Positions 51,394 through 59,948 of a DNA stretch of 64,000 nucleotides are shown here, in pieces (within the stretch, counting starts at the first letter, position 1; every line of letters begins with the position of its first letter). The position numbers were made by a program, and so were the translations under genes. The notes below the pieces were generated by a model. The model was not told the origin of the DNA and did not search any database. It worked only from the letters and a program-made list of their open reading frames with translations. The DNA lies in contig CAZLCX010000002.1 of assembly GCA_964558325.1 (NCBI GenBank), forward strand, positions 62,001 through 126,000. The letters are read 5' to 3'. The DNA is from Halonatronomonas sp964558325 (GTDB taxonomy: Bacteria; Bacillota; Halanaerobiia; Halanaerobiales; Halarsenatibacteraceae).

Positions 51394-53532
51394 ATGGATC
51401 TTAAAAAAATAATAAAAAAAGTAAATACTTATATGGAAGATCCAGCTATAGATAAGCTTGAAAAGGCATTCGATCTTTGTCATTCTGCTCACAAAGGTCA
51501 ATATAGAGTTTCAGGCGAGCCTTATTATGAACACCCTTTAGGAGTGGCCTACATTTTATCAGAATTGGAGTTAGATTTGACTACTATTATTGGTGCTTTA
51601 TTGCATGATGTATTAGAAGATACAGAGATTGATCGAGAGTATATAGTTAAAGAATTTAGTGAAGAGGTAGCTTTACTTGTTGATGGAGTAACTAAGTTAA
51701 CTAAACTTGAATTTAAAACTAAAGAAGAACAACAGGCAGAAAGTTTACGTAAAATGTTTCTGGCCATGGCTGATGATATTCGTGTTGTTTTAATTAAATT
51801 AGCTGATAGACTTCATAATATGAGAACTTTAGGTTATATGAAAAAATATAAACAGGTGGAAAAAGCTCAAGAAACTCTTGAAATTTATGCTCCATTAGCT
51901 CATAGATTAGGAATGTCTAGAATTAAATGGGAATTAGAGGATTTGAGTTTTAGATATCTAAAACCTGATATGTATTATGAAATTTCCAGAAAAGTTGCTG
52001 CTAATAGAAAAGAAAGAGAACAGGAAATAAAAAAAGCTATTTCTCATATTAATGATAAATTGACTGAACAGAAAATAGATGCTGAAATTTATGGTAGACC
52101 AAAACATTTATATAGCATTTATCAGAAGATGGAAAGAAAAGAAGTAGATTTTAGTGAAGTATATGATTTGACAGCAATCAGAGTAATTGTCAATTCTGTT
52201 AGAGAATGTTATGAGGTCTTAGGAGTTATTCATGATCTTTGGAAACCTATGCCAGGTAGATTTAAAGATTATATTGCAATGCCTAAATCTAATATGTATC
52301 AATCGCTTCACACAACAGTTATTGGCCCAAATGGAGACCCTTTAGAAGTTCAAATTAGAACTCCAGAGATGCATAGGACAGCAGAATATGGTATTGCAGC
52401 CCACTGGAGATATAAAGAGGGTGATAATGATAATGAAGAATTCGAAGAAAAGTTATCCTGGTTACGGCAGTTACTTGAATGGCAAAAAGATTTACAAGAA
52501 CCCCATGAATTTATTGAAACTTTGAAAATAGATTTATTTGAAGATGAAGTGTTTGTTTTTACTCCTCAAGGTGATGTAGTATCATTACCTAGAGGGGGTA
52601 CTCCAGTTGATTTTGCCTATAATATTCATACAGAAGTAGGGCATAATTGTGTAGGTGCTAAAGTTAATGGTAAAATAGTTCCCTTAGAATATAAACTTGA
52701 AAATGGAGACTTTGTTGAAATATTGACTTCAAATAATAGTACAGGACCAACTAGAGATTGGCTTAAATTTGTAAAAACATCAAGAGCTAGAAGTAAAATT
52801 AAACGGTGGTTTAAACAACAACAAAAGGAACAAATTGTTGCAAACGGCAAAAAAACTTTATTTGAGTATTTTGATAAAGAAAAAGTAGAAATTCCTGAAT
52901 CTGAAAAAAATAAAGTAATAAAAGAATTAGCTAAAAGTTTAGGAAAAGATAATCCTGAATCATTGTATGAAGCTGTTGGTTATGATCAAATTGCTGTTAA
53001 ACAGGCAATAAAAAAATTGCCTGATAAATATAAGCAAAAAGATGAATTGAAGGACTTAATTACTACTCCCAAAAAGAAGAGCCCTGATAAAGGTATCCAG
53101 GTTAAAGGAATGGATGATATATTAGTAAGAGTAGCTCAATGCTGTAATCCAGTTCCAGGGGATGATATAATCGGATATATAACCAGAGGGAGAGGGGTTT
53201 CTGTTCATAGATCTGATTGTCCAAATTTAAAAAGTTTAGATGAAGAAGATCGATTTATTGATGTTAAGTGGAATAATCAAAGATCAGATTCCTATCAGGT
53301 TGATTTAGTTATTAAAGCAGTTAATAAATCAGCTTTATTAAATGATATTACAAGTTTAATATCTAATGAAAAAATTGAGCTACACTCAGTAATAGCAAAT
53401 AGCAATAAATATAATCAGGCTCATGTGAAGATTACTGTAGAATTAAGTAGTAGAGAACACATGCATGATCTTATAAGGAAAATAGAAAATATTTCTGGCG
53501 TATTATCAGTGAGCAGAGCTAAACCCAGTTAA
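51394..53532 (+). CDS. relA: Bifunctional (p)ppGpp synthetase/hydrolase Rel
   Basis: Makes and degrades (p)ppGpp, the starvation alarmone. The 712-residue product has the hydrolase HD domain (LLHDVLEDTEID, AHRLGMSRIKWELEDL), the synthetase (YDLTAIRVIVNS, KDYIAMPKSNMYQSLHTTV), the TGS domain (VFTPQGDVVSLPRGGTPVDFAY), and C-terminal zinc-finger-like and ACT domains. Both catalytic centres look intact, so it is the long bifunctional Rel rather than a monofunctional RelA. It sits between apt and dtd. Confidence 0.96.
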   Translation: MDLKKIIKKVNTYMEDPAIDKLEKAFDLCHSAHKGQYRVSGEPYYEHPLGVAYILSELELDLTTIIGALLHDVLEDTEIDREYIVKEFSEEVALLVDGVTKLTKLEFKTKEEQQAESLRKMFLAMADDIRVVLIKLADRLHNMRTLGYMKKYKQVEKAQETLEIYAPLAHRLGMSRIKWELEDLSFRYLKPDMYYEISRKVAANRKEREQEIKKAISHINDKLTEQKIDAEIYGRPKHLYSIYQKMERKEVDFSEVYDLTAIRVIVNSVRECYEVLGVIHDLWKPMPGRFKDYIAMPKSNMYQSLHTTVIGPNGDPLEVQIRTPEMHRTAEYGIAAHWRYKEGDNDNEEFEEKLSWLRQLLEWQKDLQEPHEFIETLKIDLFEDEVFVFTPQGDVVSLPRGGTPVDFAYNIHTEVGHNCVGAKVNGKIVPLEYKLENGDFVEILTSNNSTGPTRDWLKFVKTSRARSKIKRWFKQQQKEQIVANGKKTLFEYFDKEKVEIPESEKNKVIKELAKSLGKDNPESLYEAVGYDQIAVKQAIKKLPDKYKQKDELKDLITTPKKKSPDKGIQVKGMDDILVRVAQCCNPVPGDDIIGYITRGRGVSVHRSDCPNLKSLDEEDRFIDVKWNNQRSDSYQVDLVIKAVNKSALLNDITSLISNEKIELHSVIANSNKYNQAHVKITVELSSREHMHDLIRKIENISGVLSVSRAKPS

Positions 53533-53547
53533 ATTAGGAGGAATTTT

Positions 53548-53997
53548 ATGAGGGCAGTTGTTCAAAGAGTTCTTAATGCTGAAGTTAAAGTTGATAATGA
53601 AGTAATTGGTTCAATTGATGAAGGTTTATGTGTTTTACTAGGAGTTGGTGAAAAGGATACAAAGAAGGATGCTGATTATCTAATTGATAAAATAATTAAT
53701 TTAAGAGTATTTGACGATGAAGATGGCAAGATGAATCTGTCAGCAAAAGATCTAAACAAAGAGATAATGGTTGTATCTCAGTTTACTCTTTATGGAGATT
53801 GCAGGTCAGGGAGAAGACCTGGTTATAGTGAAGCAGCTTCACCAGAAAAAGCAGAAAACTTATATAAATATTTTATAAATAAGGTCAAAGAGACTGAACT
53901 GAATATTGCTCAAGGAGAATTTAAGGCTTACATGAATTTATCTTTAAATAATGATGGACCAGTTACATTACTAATCGATAGTAAGAAAGAATTTTAG
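53548..53997 (+). CDS. dtd: D-aminoacyl-tRNA deacylase
   Basis: Hydrolyses D-amino acids (and glycine) mischarged on tRNA. The 149-residue product has MRAVVQRVLNAEVKVD, the VVSQFTLYGD catalytic segment and the cross-subunit-type NDGPVT motif, both diagnostic. It lies 15 bases after rel, in the conserved rel-dtd order, with AGGAGG upstream of the ATG. Confidence 0.97.
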   Translation: MRAVVQRVLNAEVKVDNEVIGSIDEGLCVLLGVGEKDTKKDADYLIDKIINLRVFDDEDGKMNLSAKDLNKEIMVVSQFTLYGDCRSGRRPGYSEAASPEKAENLYKYFINKVKETELNIAQGEFKAYMNLSLNNDGPVTLLIDSKKEF

Positions 53998-54018
53998 TTT
54001 TTTTTATATTATCCGGGG

Positions 54019-54642
54019 GTGGCTAAAATAGAATATCTGAAATTTGCATTTAATTTGAATTCTGTAAATGGTTATTTAGTTTGGGATTCAAAAGAAGCTT
54101 TAGTAATAGATCCAGGATCTGCCAGTGAGGTTTATCAAATTAAAAATAAGATTGAAGAGCTTGATCTTAATTTAAAATATATTATAAATACTCATAGTCA
54201 TTTTGACCATATAGGTGGAAATAAATTTTTTAAAGATAATTTTAAAGTTGAGTTAGGTGTTAGTAAAATGGAATCAGAAAATCTTGTTGACCCTGAAAAA
54301 AATTTATCAAGGTATATGGGAACAACAATTAAAAGTCCTGAAGCTGATTTTTATTTTGAATCCATGGAAGTTTTATCTTTTGGTAATAATAAATTAAAAA
54401 TAATAAATTGTCCAGGACATAGTCAGGGAAGTATTGCACTGTATAACCAAAATAATAATTTGTTATTTAGTGGAGACACAATTTTCAAAAATGGAGTTGG
54501 AAGAACTGATTTGCCTGGTGGGAATGGCGACGAGTTAAGAAAATCAATAAATAAACTAATGAAATTACCAGATAAAACTATAGTTTTACCTGGACATGGT
54601 CCAGAGACAACTATAAAAGATTTTAAAAAATATTATTTATAA
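54019..54642 (+). CDS. Metallo-beta-lactamase-fold hydrolase (glyoxalase II-like)
   Basis: Zinc hydrolase of the MBL fold, YrvJ-neighbourhood or YcbL-type; substrate uncertain. The 207 residues have the metal motif THSHFDHIGG, the further His in CPGHSQGS, Asp in FSGDTIF and C-terminal PGHGPETT. Start is GTG with CCGGGGG before it. It lies between dtd and the SurA-like gene, where Clostridia commonly have an MBL hydrolase. Glyoxalase II activity is possible but not shown. Confidence 0.88.
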   Translation: MAKIEYLKFAFNLNSVNGYLVWDSKEALVIDPGSASEVYQIKNKIEELDLNLKYIINTHSHFDHIGGNKFFKDNFKVELGVSKMESENLVDPEKNLSRYMGTTIKSPEADFYFESMEVLSFGNNKLKIINCPGHSQGSIALYNQNNNLLFSGDTIFKNGVGRTDLPGGNGDELRKSINKLMKLPDKTIVLPGHGPETTIKDFKKYYL

Positions 54643-54667
54643 AGTTTAATAGGAGGTTGTAATATAA

Positions 54668-55927
54668 ATGTTTAAAAAATTGAGGAAAAATAGTAAAATT
54701 GTTGTTTATTTGGTTGTTTTAGCCTTTGCTTTAACAGGAGCGTTTATGGGTTATGGTGCTTATATGGGAGGCGGGTCAGGTGGTGGCCAGCAGTCTATGG
54801 ATGAAAATGATGCAATAGCATCAGTGAATGGTGAAGAAATTTCAAGACAGCAATATTTTAATATGCTACAAAATTACGCTCAACAGACAGCTCAATTTTC
54901 AAGAACACAGATGCTGCCGTTTAGATTAAGTATATTAGATTCTATTATTGAGGAAAGATTATTACAACTGGAAGCTCAAGAACGTGATATTACTGTTAAT
55001 GTTGGTGAGGAAGAAGTTGAAGAAGCAATTGATCAAATTTTAGAACAGAATCAAATGGATATTGATGAATTAGAGGAAGTTATGTCTGATCAAGGTTTGA
55101 CAATAGAGGAATTTAGAGATAGCGTTAGAGCTTCTATTCAGCAACAAAATTTAGTTGAGGCTACCATCGAGGATATTCATGGTGAAATTGAGATTGAACA
55201 GGACAAAGTTGAAGAGAAATTTAATGATGAATATTCTGAAGAAGATATTGACGAAATGTCAGATGAAGAAATAGAAACTGCAAAGGATGAAATTCAAGAT
55301 AAATTAATAACAGAATTAGAAGATGAAAATCTTGAAACCTGGCTAGAAGAGGCTAGAGATTCTGCGGAGATTGAGATATATGATCCTGCATTAAAGGGGA
55401 TGAAGTATTATCAAGAAGATGATTTTGCCAGCGCTAGAGAAAGTTTCAATGAAGCTTTAGAGATGCAAAATGATCCAGCTTTATTTATTTATTTAGCTGA
55501 AAGTTATTATTATGATGATGATTTTGATAATGCAGTTGCAACATTTGAAGAGGCAATGGAAGAGCATCCTGAAAATTGGGAAGTTGCATTTCATTTTGGA
55601 GAAATTTATAGGGAAGAAGGTAATACCGAAAAAGCTACAGAAAAGTATGATCTTGCCTCAGAATTTGCAGAAGGGAATTTAATGGCAAGGTATCAATTAA
55701 ATCTTGCATTTAATGAATTAGGTGATGAAGAAAGAGCTGCAAAAGAGATGGATAAATTCGTAGAATTACAACAGGAAATGGAAAATATGGATTCAGAAGA
55801 AGCTGTTCCTTCTACAGATGAAAATGGTGAAGAATTAGATACTGAAGATCTTGAAGAGTTAGAGGCAGAAGACCTTGATTCTGATGAAGAACTTGATTCA
55901 GAAACTGAGATAGATGATGATCTATAA
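54668..55927 (+). CDS. SurA-like N-domain chaperone with TPR repeats
   Basis: Predicted extracytoplasmic chaperone. The 419-residue product has an N-terminal membrane anchor (about 10-32), a SurA-type N-domain (about 50-180: SVNGEEISRQQYFNML, ILDSIIEERLLQLEA) and its C-terminal helix (about 185-235), with no PPIase domain between. Three or so TPR-like repeats follow (about 240-370: GMKYYQEDDFASARESFNEALE, LAESYYYDDDFDNAVATFEEAM), and a very acidic tail closes it. The cysteine-free exported part and diderm-type fold are notable. Not recognised as a named gene; it lies between the MBL hydrolase and hisS. Confidence 0.8.
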   Translation: MFKKLRKNSKIVVYLVVLAFALTGAFMGYGAYMGGGSGGGQQSMDENDAIASVNGEEISRQQYFNMLQNYAQQTAQFSRTQMLPFRLSILDSIIEERLLQLEAQERDITVNVGEEEVEEAIDQILEQNQMDIDELEEVMSDQGLTIEEFRDSVRASIQQQNLVEATIEDIHGEIEIEQDKVEEKFNDEYSEEDIDEMSDEEIETAKDEIQDKLITELEDENLETWLEEARDSAEIEIYDPALKGMKYYQEDDFASARESFNEALEMQNDPALFIYLAESYYYDDDFDNAVATFEEAMEEHPENWEVAFHFGEIYREEGNTEKATEKYDLASEFAEGNLMARYQLNLAFNELGDEERAAKEMDKFVELQQEMENMDSEEAVPSTDENGEELDTEDLEELEAEDLDSDEELDSETEIDDDL

Positions 55928-55959
55928 AAATTAAAGTTTTGAAAGGAAGGAAATAATAT

Positions 55960-57219
55960 ATGACTATAAATGCTCCCCGGGGGACAAATGATATTTTGCC
56001 CCCGGATTCTTTTAAATGGCAATATTTAGAAGAAAAAGCGAAAGAAATTTGTCAGAAGTATAATTATAAAGAAATCAGGACACCTATATTTGAATCAACT
56101 GATTTATTCATTCGAGGAATTGGAGAATCAACTGATATAGTAGAAAAAGAGATGTATACATTTAAGGACAAAGGCGGCAGGAGTATAACTTTAAGACCAG
56201 AGGGAACTGCTCCGGTTGTTAGATCATTTATAGAGAATAAGCTATATGGAAAGGCTCTACCCTTTAAATTCTTTTATTCAGGCCCTATGTTTAGATATGA
56301 GAGACCTCAGGCTGGTAGATATAGGCAGTTTCATCAGTTTGGAGTTGAAGTATTAGGAAGTGATAACCCTTTAGTGGATGTTGAAATAATAAAACTAGGG
56401 ATTGATTTTTTAAAGGAAGTTGGTCTATCTAATTTTGTTGTTGAAGTTAATTCTGTTGGCTGTAAAGAATGCAGGCCAGATTATTTGGAGAAATTAAAAA
56501 AATATTTTTCCAATGTTGATCAAGAGTTATGTGGTGATTGTAAGAGGAGAATTAATACCAATCCATTTAGAGTTCTTGATTGTAAAATTGCTAGTTGTCA
56601 GGAAATTATTAGTAATGCTCCAAAGATAACTGATAATCTTTGTGATAAATGTAAAAGTGATTTTAAGGAAGTTAAAAATGGTTTAAATAGTTTGATGATT
56701 GAATATAGAGAGGTACCAACTTTGGTTAGAGGTTTGGATTATTATACTAATACTGCTTTTGAGATAAAATCAGATGATCTTGGTTCTCAGGATGCAATTT
56801 TTGCAGGTGGTCGTTATAACGGATTAGTTGAAGAAATTGGAAATAGAAATATTCCTGGTGTCGGTTTTGCTTTAGGACTTGAGAGGTTAGAAATTTTATT
56901 AAATGATAAAGATTTAGATATAAAATCAGGCATTGATATTTATATTGTAACTATTGGAGAAAAAGCAGAAAGAGAAGGGTTTAAATATTTGAACCAATTA
57001 AGAGAATCTGGAATTTCTGCAGATAAAGATTACTTTGGTCGAAGTGTTAAAAGCCAGATGAAAGATGCTGACAGAAAAAATAGTAATTATACAATAATTT
57101 TAGGATCTGAAGAACTTGAGACTGGACAGGCTACATTAAGAGATATGAAGAGTGGAGAAGAGTTTTCTGTAGTTTTAAGTAAGTTATCAGAAAAAATCAT
57201 TGATTTATTAGAGAATTAG
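55960..57219 (+). CDS. hisS: Histidyl-tRNA synthetase
   Basis: Charges tRNA-His. The 419-residue class II enzyme starts INAPRGTNDILPPD, with motif 2 (FYSGPMFRYERPQAGRYRQFHQFG, whose core is FRYERPQAGR), histidine-specific RGLDYYTNTAFEI, and motif 3 GVGFALGLERL. The C-terminal anticodon-binding domain is complete. AAGGAAGG precedes the ATG. No T-box leader is visible in the 32 bases upstream. It is followed by aspS after 20 bases. Confidence 0.98.
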   Translation: MTINAPRGTNDILPPDSFKWQYLEEKAKEICQKYNYKEIRTPIFESTDLFIRGIGESTDIVEKEMYTFKDKGGRSITLRPEGTAPVVRSFIENKLYGKALPFKFFYSGPMFRYERPQAGRYRQFHQFGVEVLGSDNPLVDVEIIKLGIDFLKEVGLSNFVVEVNSVGCKECRPDYLEKLKKYFSNVDQELCGDCKRRINTNPFRVLDCKIASCQEIISNAPKITDNLCDKCKSDFKEVKNGLNSLMIEYREVPTLVRGLDYYTNTAFEIKSDDLGSQDAIFAGGRYNGLVEEIGNRNIPGVGFALGLERLEILLNDKDLDIKSGIDIYIVTIGEKAEREGFKYLNQLRESGISADKDYFGRSVKSQMKDADRKNSNYTIILGSEELETGQATLRDMKSGEEFSVVLSKLSEKIIDLLEN

Positions 57220-57239
57220 TATATGTTAGGAGTGACAAG

Positions 57240-59015
57240 ATGGAATTTAATGTAATAGATAAGCCTAGAAGTAATAAGAATGTAGAAATTAATAAAGATT
57301 TTATTGGAAAAAAAGTTGTAATATGTGGTTGGGTTCAAAAGAGAAGAGATCACGGTTCTTTAATTTTTATAGATATTAGAGATAGGAGTGGCATAGTTCA
57401 GGTTGTATTTGATCAATCCATATCAAAAAAAGCCTTTGAAATTGCTGATTATTTAAGGTCAGAATATGTTGTGAAAATTGAAGGTAAAGTAAGAGTTAGA
57501 CCTGATGATAATATAAACCCAGAAATGGCTACTGGTGAAATTGAATTAGAAGGTCTTGATATAGAAATTCTTGCTGAATCTGAAACTCCTCCTTTCTTAA
57601 TTGAGGATAATGCAGAGGTTGGGGAAGATTTGAGGCTAGAATATAGATATCTTGATTTAAGAAGGCCTGAGATGAAAGAAGCATTAAGGATAAAACATCT
57701 TGTTATGCAAAAAACCAGGCAGTTTTTAACTGAAAAAGGTTATTGGGAAATTGAAACACCGATTTTAACTAGGAGTACTCCAGAAGGGGCAAGAGATTAT
57801 TTAGTTCCAAGTAGGGTTAATAAAGGTAAATTTTATGCTTTACCCCAATCTCCTCAGTTATTTAAACAGTTACTAATGTCTTCAGGGGTTGAGAAGTATT
57901 TTCAGATTGCCAGATGTTTTAGAGATGAGGATTTAAGAGCTAACAGGCAGCCTGAATTTACTCAAATAGATATTGAAATTTCGTTTTTTGAACAGGATAA
58001 GCTTATGCTTGAGATGGAAGAAATGATAAAAGGAATTTTTTCTATTGGGAATATTAATGTTGACTTGAACTTTAAAAGGATAACATATCAGGAGGCCATG
58101 GATAATTATGGCAGTGACAGTCCTGATACCAGATTTGAAATGAAAATTAAAGATTTATCTGAAATTTTTATTAAAAGTGATTTTAATGTTTTTAGAAATA
58201 TTATTAAAGATAGTGGAACAGTTAGAGGTTTAAAAGTATCTGGTGGAGCTGATTTTAGCAGAGGCCAGATTGATAAATTAGAAGATGTTGTTAAGACATA
58301 TGGTGCTAAAGGACTTGCCTGGTTTGCATTTGTTGATGGAGGAGTAAAATCACCGATTGCTAAGTTTTTAACTGATGAAGAGATAGATAACTTAAAAACT
58401 AAATTAGATATAGAAGACAATGATTTAGCCTTACTGGTAGCTGCAGACTATAAGACTTCAGTAACTTCTCTCGGTCAGTTGAGGCTTCATTTAGGAGAAA
58501 AACTTGATTTAATTCCCAAAGATAAATATGATTTTTTATGGGTAGTTGATTTTCCTTTATTCCATTACAACGAAGAAGAGGATAGACTTGAATCAGAACA
58601 TCATCCCTTTACAGCTCCCCGGGTAGAAGATATTGAGCTTCTTGAATCAAATCCTTTAGATGTTAGAGCTGCAGCTTATGATATGGTTTTGAATGGAGAA
58701 GAGATCGGCGGAGGAAGTAGAAGGATACATAGGCGTGAGCTTCAGGAAAAAGTATTTAGGTTATTAAATATTTCTGAAGAAGAAGCTGAAGAAAAGTTTG
58801 GGTTTTTATTAAAAGCTTTGACTTATGGTACACCTCCTCATGGAGGAGTAGCTTTTGGGTTGGATAGGATAATTATGATCTTAACAGGTAAAAAGTCAAT
58901 CAGGGATGTAATTGCTTTTCCTAAAAACCAAAAAGCTGGTTCCTTATTAACTAAGGCCCCAGGTGAAGTAAGTAAATCTCAGCTTGAAGAATTAAATATT
59001 AAATTGGACATATAA
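57240..59015 (+). CDS. aspS: Aspartyl-tRNA synthetase
   Basis: Charges tRNA-Asp. The 591-residue bacterial-type enzyme has the N-terminal OB anticodon domain (GWVQKRRDHGSLIFIDIRDR), class II motif 2 (FRDEDLRANRQPEFTQID), the GAD insertion domain (about 290-420) and motif 3 GLDRIIMIL. Whether it discriminates Asp from Asn tRNAs cannot be told by eye. The hisS-aspS order and the RNA gene after it match the conserved Firmicutes locus. Confidence 0.98.
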   Translation: MEFNVIDKPRSNKNVEINKDFIGKKVVICGWVQKRRDHGSLIFIDIRDRSGIVQVVFDQSISKKAFEIADYLRSEYVVKIEGKVRVRPDDNINPEMATGEIELEGLDIEILAESETPPFLIEDNAEVGEDLRLEYRYLDLRRPEMKEALRIKHLVMQKTRQFLTEKGYWEIETPILTRSTPEGARDYLVPSRVNKGKFYALPQSPQLFKQLLMSSGVEKYFQIARCFRDEDLRANRQPEFTQIDIEISFFEQDKLMLEMEEMIKGIFSIGNINVDLNFKRITYQEAMDNYGSDSPDTRFEMKIKDLSEIFIKSDFNVFRNIIKDSGTVRGLKVSGGADFSRGQIDKLEDVVKTYGAKGLAWFAFVDGGVKSPIAKFLTDEEIDNLKTKLDIEDNDLALLVAADYKTSVTSLGQLRLHLGEKLDLIPKDKYDFLWVVDFPLFHYNEEEDRLESEHHPFTAPRVEDIELLESNPLDVRAAAYDMVLNGEEIGGGSRRIHRRELQEKVFRLLNISEEEAEEKFGFLLKALTYGTPPHGGVAFGLDRIIMILTGKKSIRDVIAFPKNQKAGSLLTKAPGEVSKSQLEELNIKLDI

Positions 59016-59055
59016 TAATATTATAAATCTTGCTTTTGTAGTGTTTATGTGGTAT

Positions 59056-59061
59056 TATAAT
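59056..59061 (+). promoter_or_regulatory. -10 element for 6S RNA
   Basis: TATAAT (59056-59061) directly upstream of the RNA; the likely start is near 59068. No good -35 at the usual spacing (TTGCTT lies 20 bases away). Confidence 0.5.
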
Positions 59062-59067
59062 TAAAGA

Positions 59068-59250
59068 AATATATGGTTCTGCCATGTGCGTGATGGTTAA
59101 AAATTTTGACCAACACTAATACACAGGGAGCCTGGACTCTACTCGCAGCATAAATGCCTTTAATGGACTTATAAACCGAGTAGGAGGGCACCCACCTGGC
59201 AGACAGGGATCAAAATTTAAAATCCACACGGCATGGCGGGACTTTATTTC
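59068..59250 (+). ncRNA. ssrS: 6S RNA (SsrS)
   Basis: Binds sigma-A RNA polymerase in place of promoter DNA. About 180 bases form a closed rod: the 5' segment 59076-59086 (GTTCTGCCATG) pairs with the 3' segment 59232-59242 (CATGGCGGGAC) with G-U pairs. Inner pairing AAATTTTGA with TCAAAATTT and an apical hairpin CTACTCG/CGAGTAG follow, leaving a central single-stranded bubble that mimics an open promoter. The aspS-6S-rarA order is the known location in Firmicutes. No ORF is evident. A terminator follows. Confidence 0.85.
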
Positions 59251-59252
59251 TT

Positions 59253-59281
59253 ACTGATTGGTAATTCCAATCAGTTTTTTT
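59253..59281 (+). terminator. Terminator of 6S RNA
   Basis: actgattgg/ccaatcagt (59253-59261 with 59267-59275), TAATT loop, TTTTTT. Confidence 0.9.
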
Positions 59282-59310
59282 ATTTGTTTATAAAATGATA
59301 TAAGAATTCT

Positions 59311-59339
59311 TTGCATAAAGGAGTCCTATTTGGTATTAT
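59311..59339 (+). promoter_or_regulatory. Promoter for the 5-FCL-rarA genes
   Basis: TTGCAT (59311-59316), 17 bases, TATTAT (59334-59339) with an extended -10 TG. The start would be around 59346, leaving a leader of only about 11 bases before the ATG. Confidence 0.55.
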
Positions 59340-59356
59340 AAAGTCAGGTGAAAAAA

Positions 59357-59947
59357 ATGAATAAAAATAATTTAAGAAACGAATTTATGAAAAAAAGAAA
59401 AAATTTAAGTGATGAAATAATTATTGAAAAGAGCAAAAAAATAATTAATAATTTTTTGAGTTCTGATTTTTATAAGTATAATAAAAAAATCTTTATTTAT
59501 GTTTCTTATAAAAATGAAGTTAAAACTCATGATTTAATTAAAAAAATGATTAAAGATAAAAAAGAAGTTTATGTTCCAAAGCCAAATCCTAAAACTAAGG
59601 AAATGGAAGCGGTTTTAATTAAAAGATTTAATGATTTAACTGAAGGAGCATATGGGATTCTTGAACCTGATAATTCTGGAAAAAAAATTGAGCCTTCTTT
59701 TTTAGATTTAATTATTGTACCTGGGCTTGTTTTTTCTCAAAAAGGGTTCAGGATTGGCTATGGTGGAGGGTTTTATGATAGGTTCTTAGCTAGAGCTATA
59801 ACTGAAACATTAGATCCTATTAAAATTAGTTTAGTTTATAAGGATTTTTTAATTGATGAAATACCAAAGGATCAATATGACCTGCCAGTTGATTATATTA
59901 TAACTGAAAGAAAAATAATTGATTGTAAAAATTTTAGGGGAAATTAA
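59357..59947 (+). CDS. 5-formyltetrahydrofolate cyclo-ligase
   Basis: Converts 5-formyl-THF to 5,10-methenyl-THF using ATP, and is the MTHFS family. The 196-residue product has the VPGLVFSQKGFRIGYGGGFYDRFL segment, whose core (RIGYGGGFYDRFL) is diagnostic, and ends DLPVDYIITE. The short lead CAGGTG at 59345-59350 serves ATG 59357 rather than the in-frame GTG 59348. It follows 6S RNA, as ygfA does in Escherichia coli downstream of ssrS, and is one base from rarA. Confidence 0.92.
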   Translation: MNKNNLRNEFMKKRKNLSDEIIIEKSKKIINNFLSSDFYKYNKKIFIYVSYKNEVKTHDLIKKMIKDKKEVYVPKPNPKTKEMEAVLIKRFNDLTEGAYGILEPDNSGKKIEPSFLDLIIVPGLVFSQKGFRIGYGGGFYDRFLARAITETLDPIKISLVYKDFLIDEIPKDQYDLPVDYIITERKIIDCKNFRGN

Positions 59948-59948
59948 G

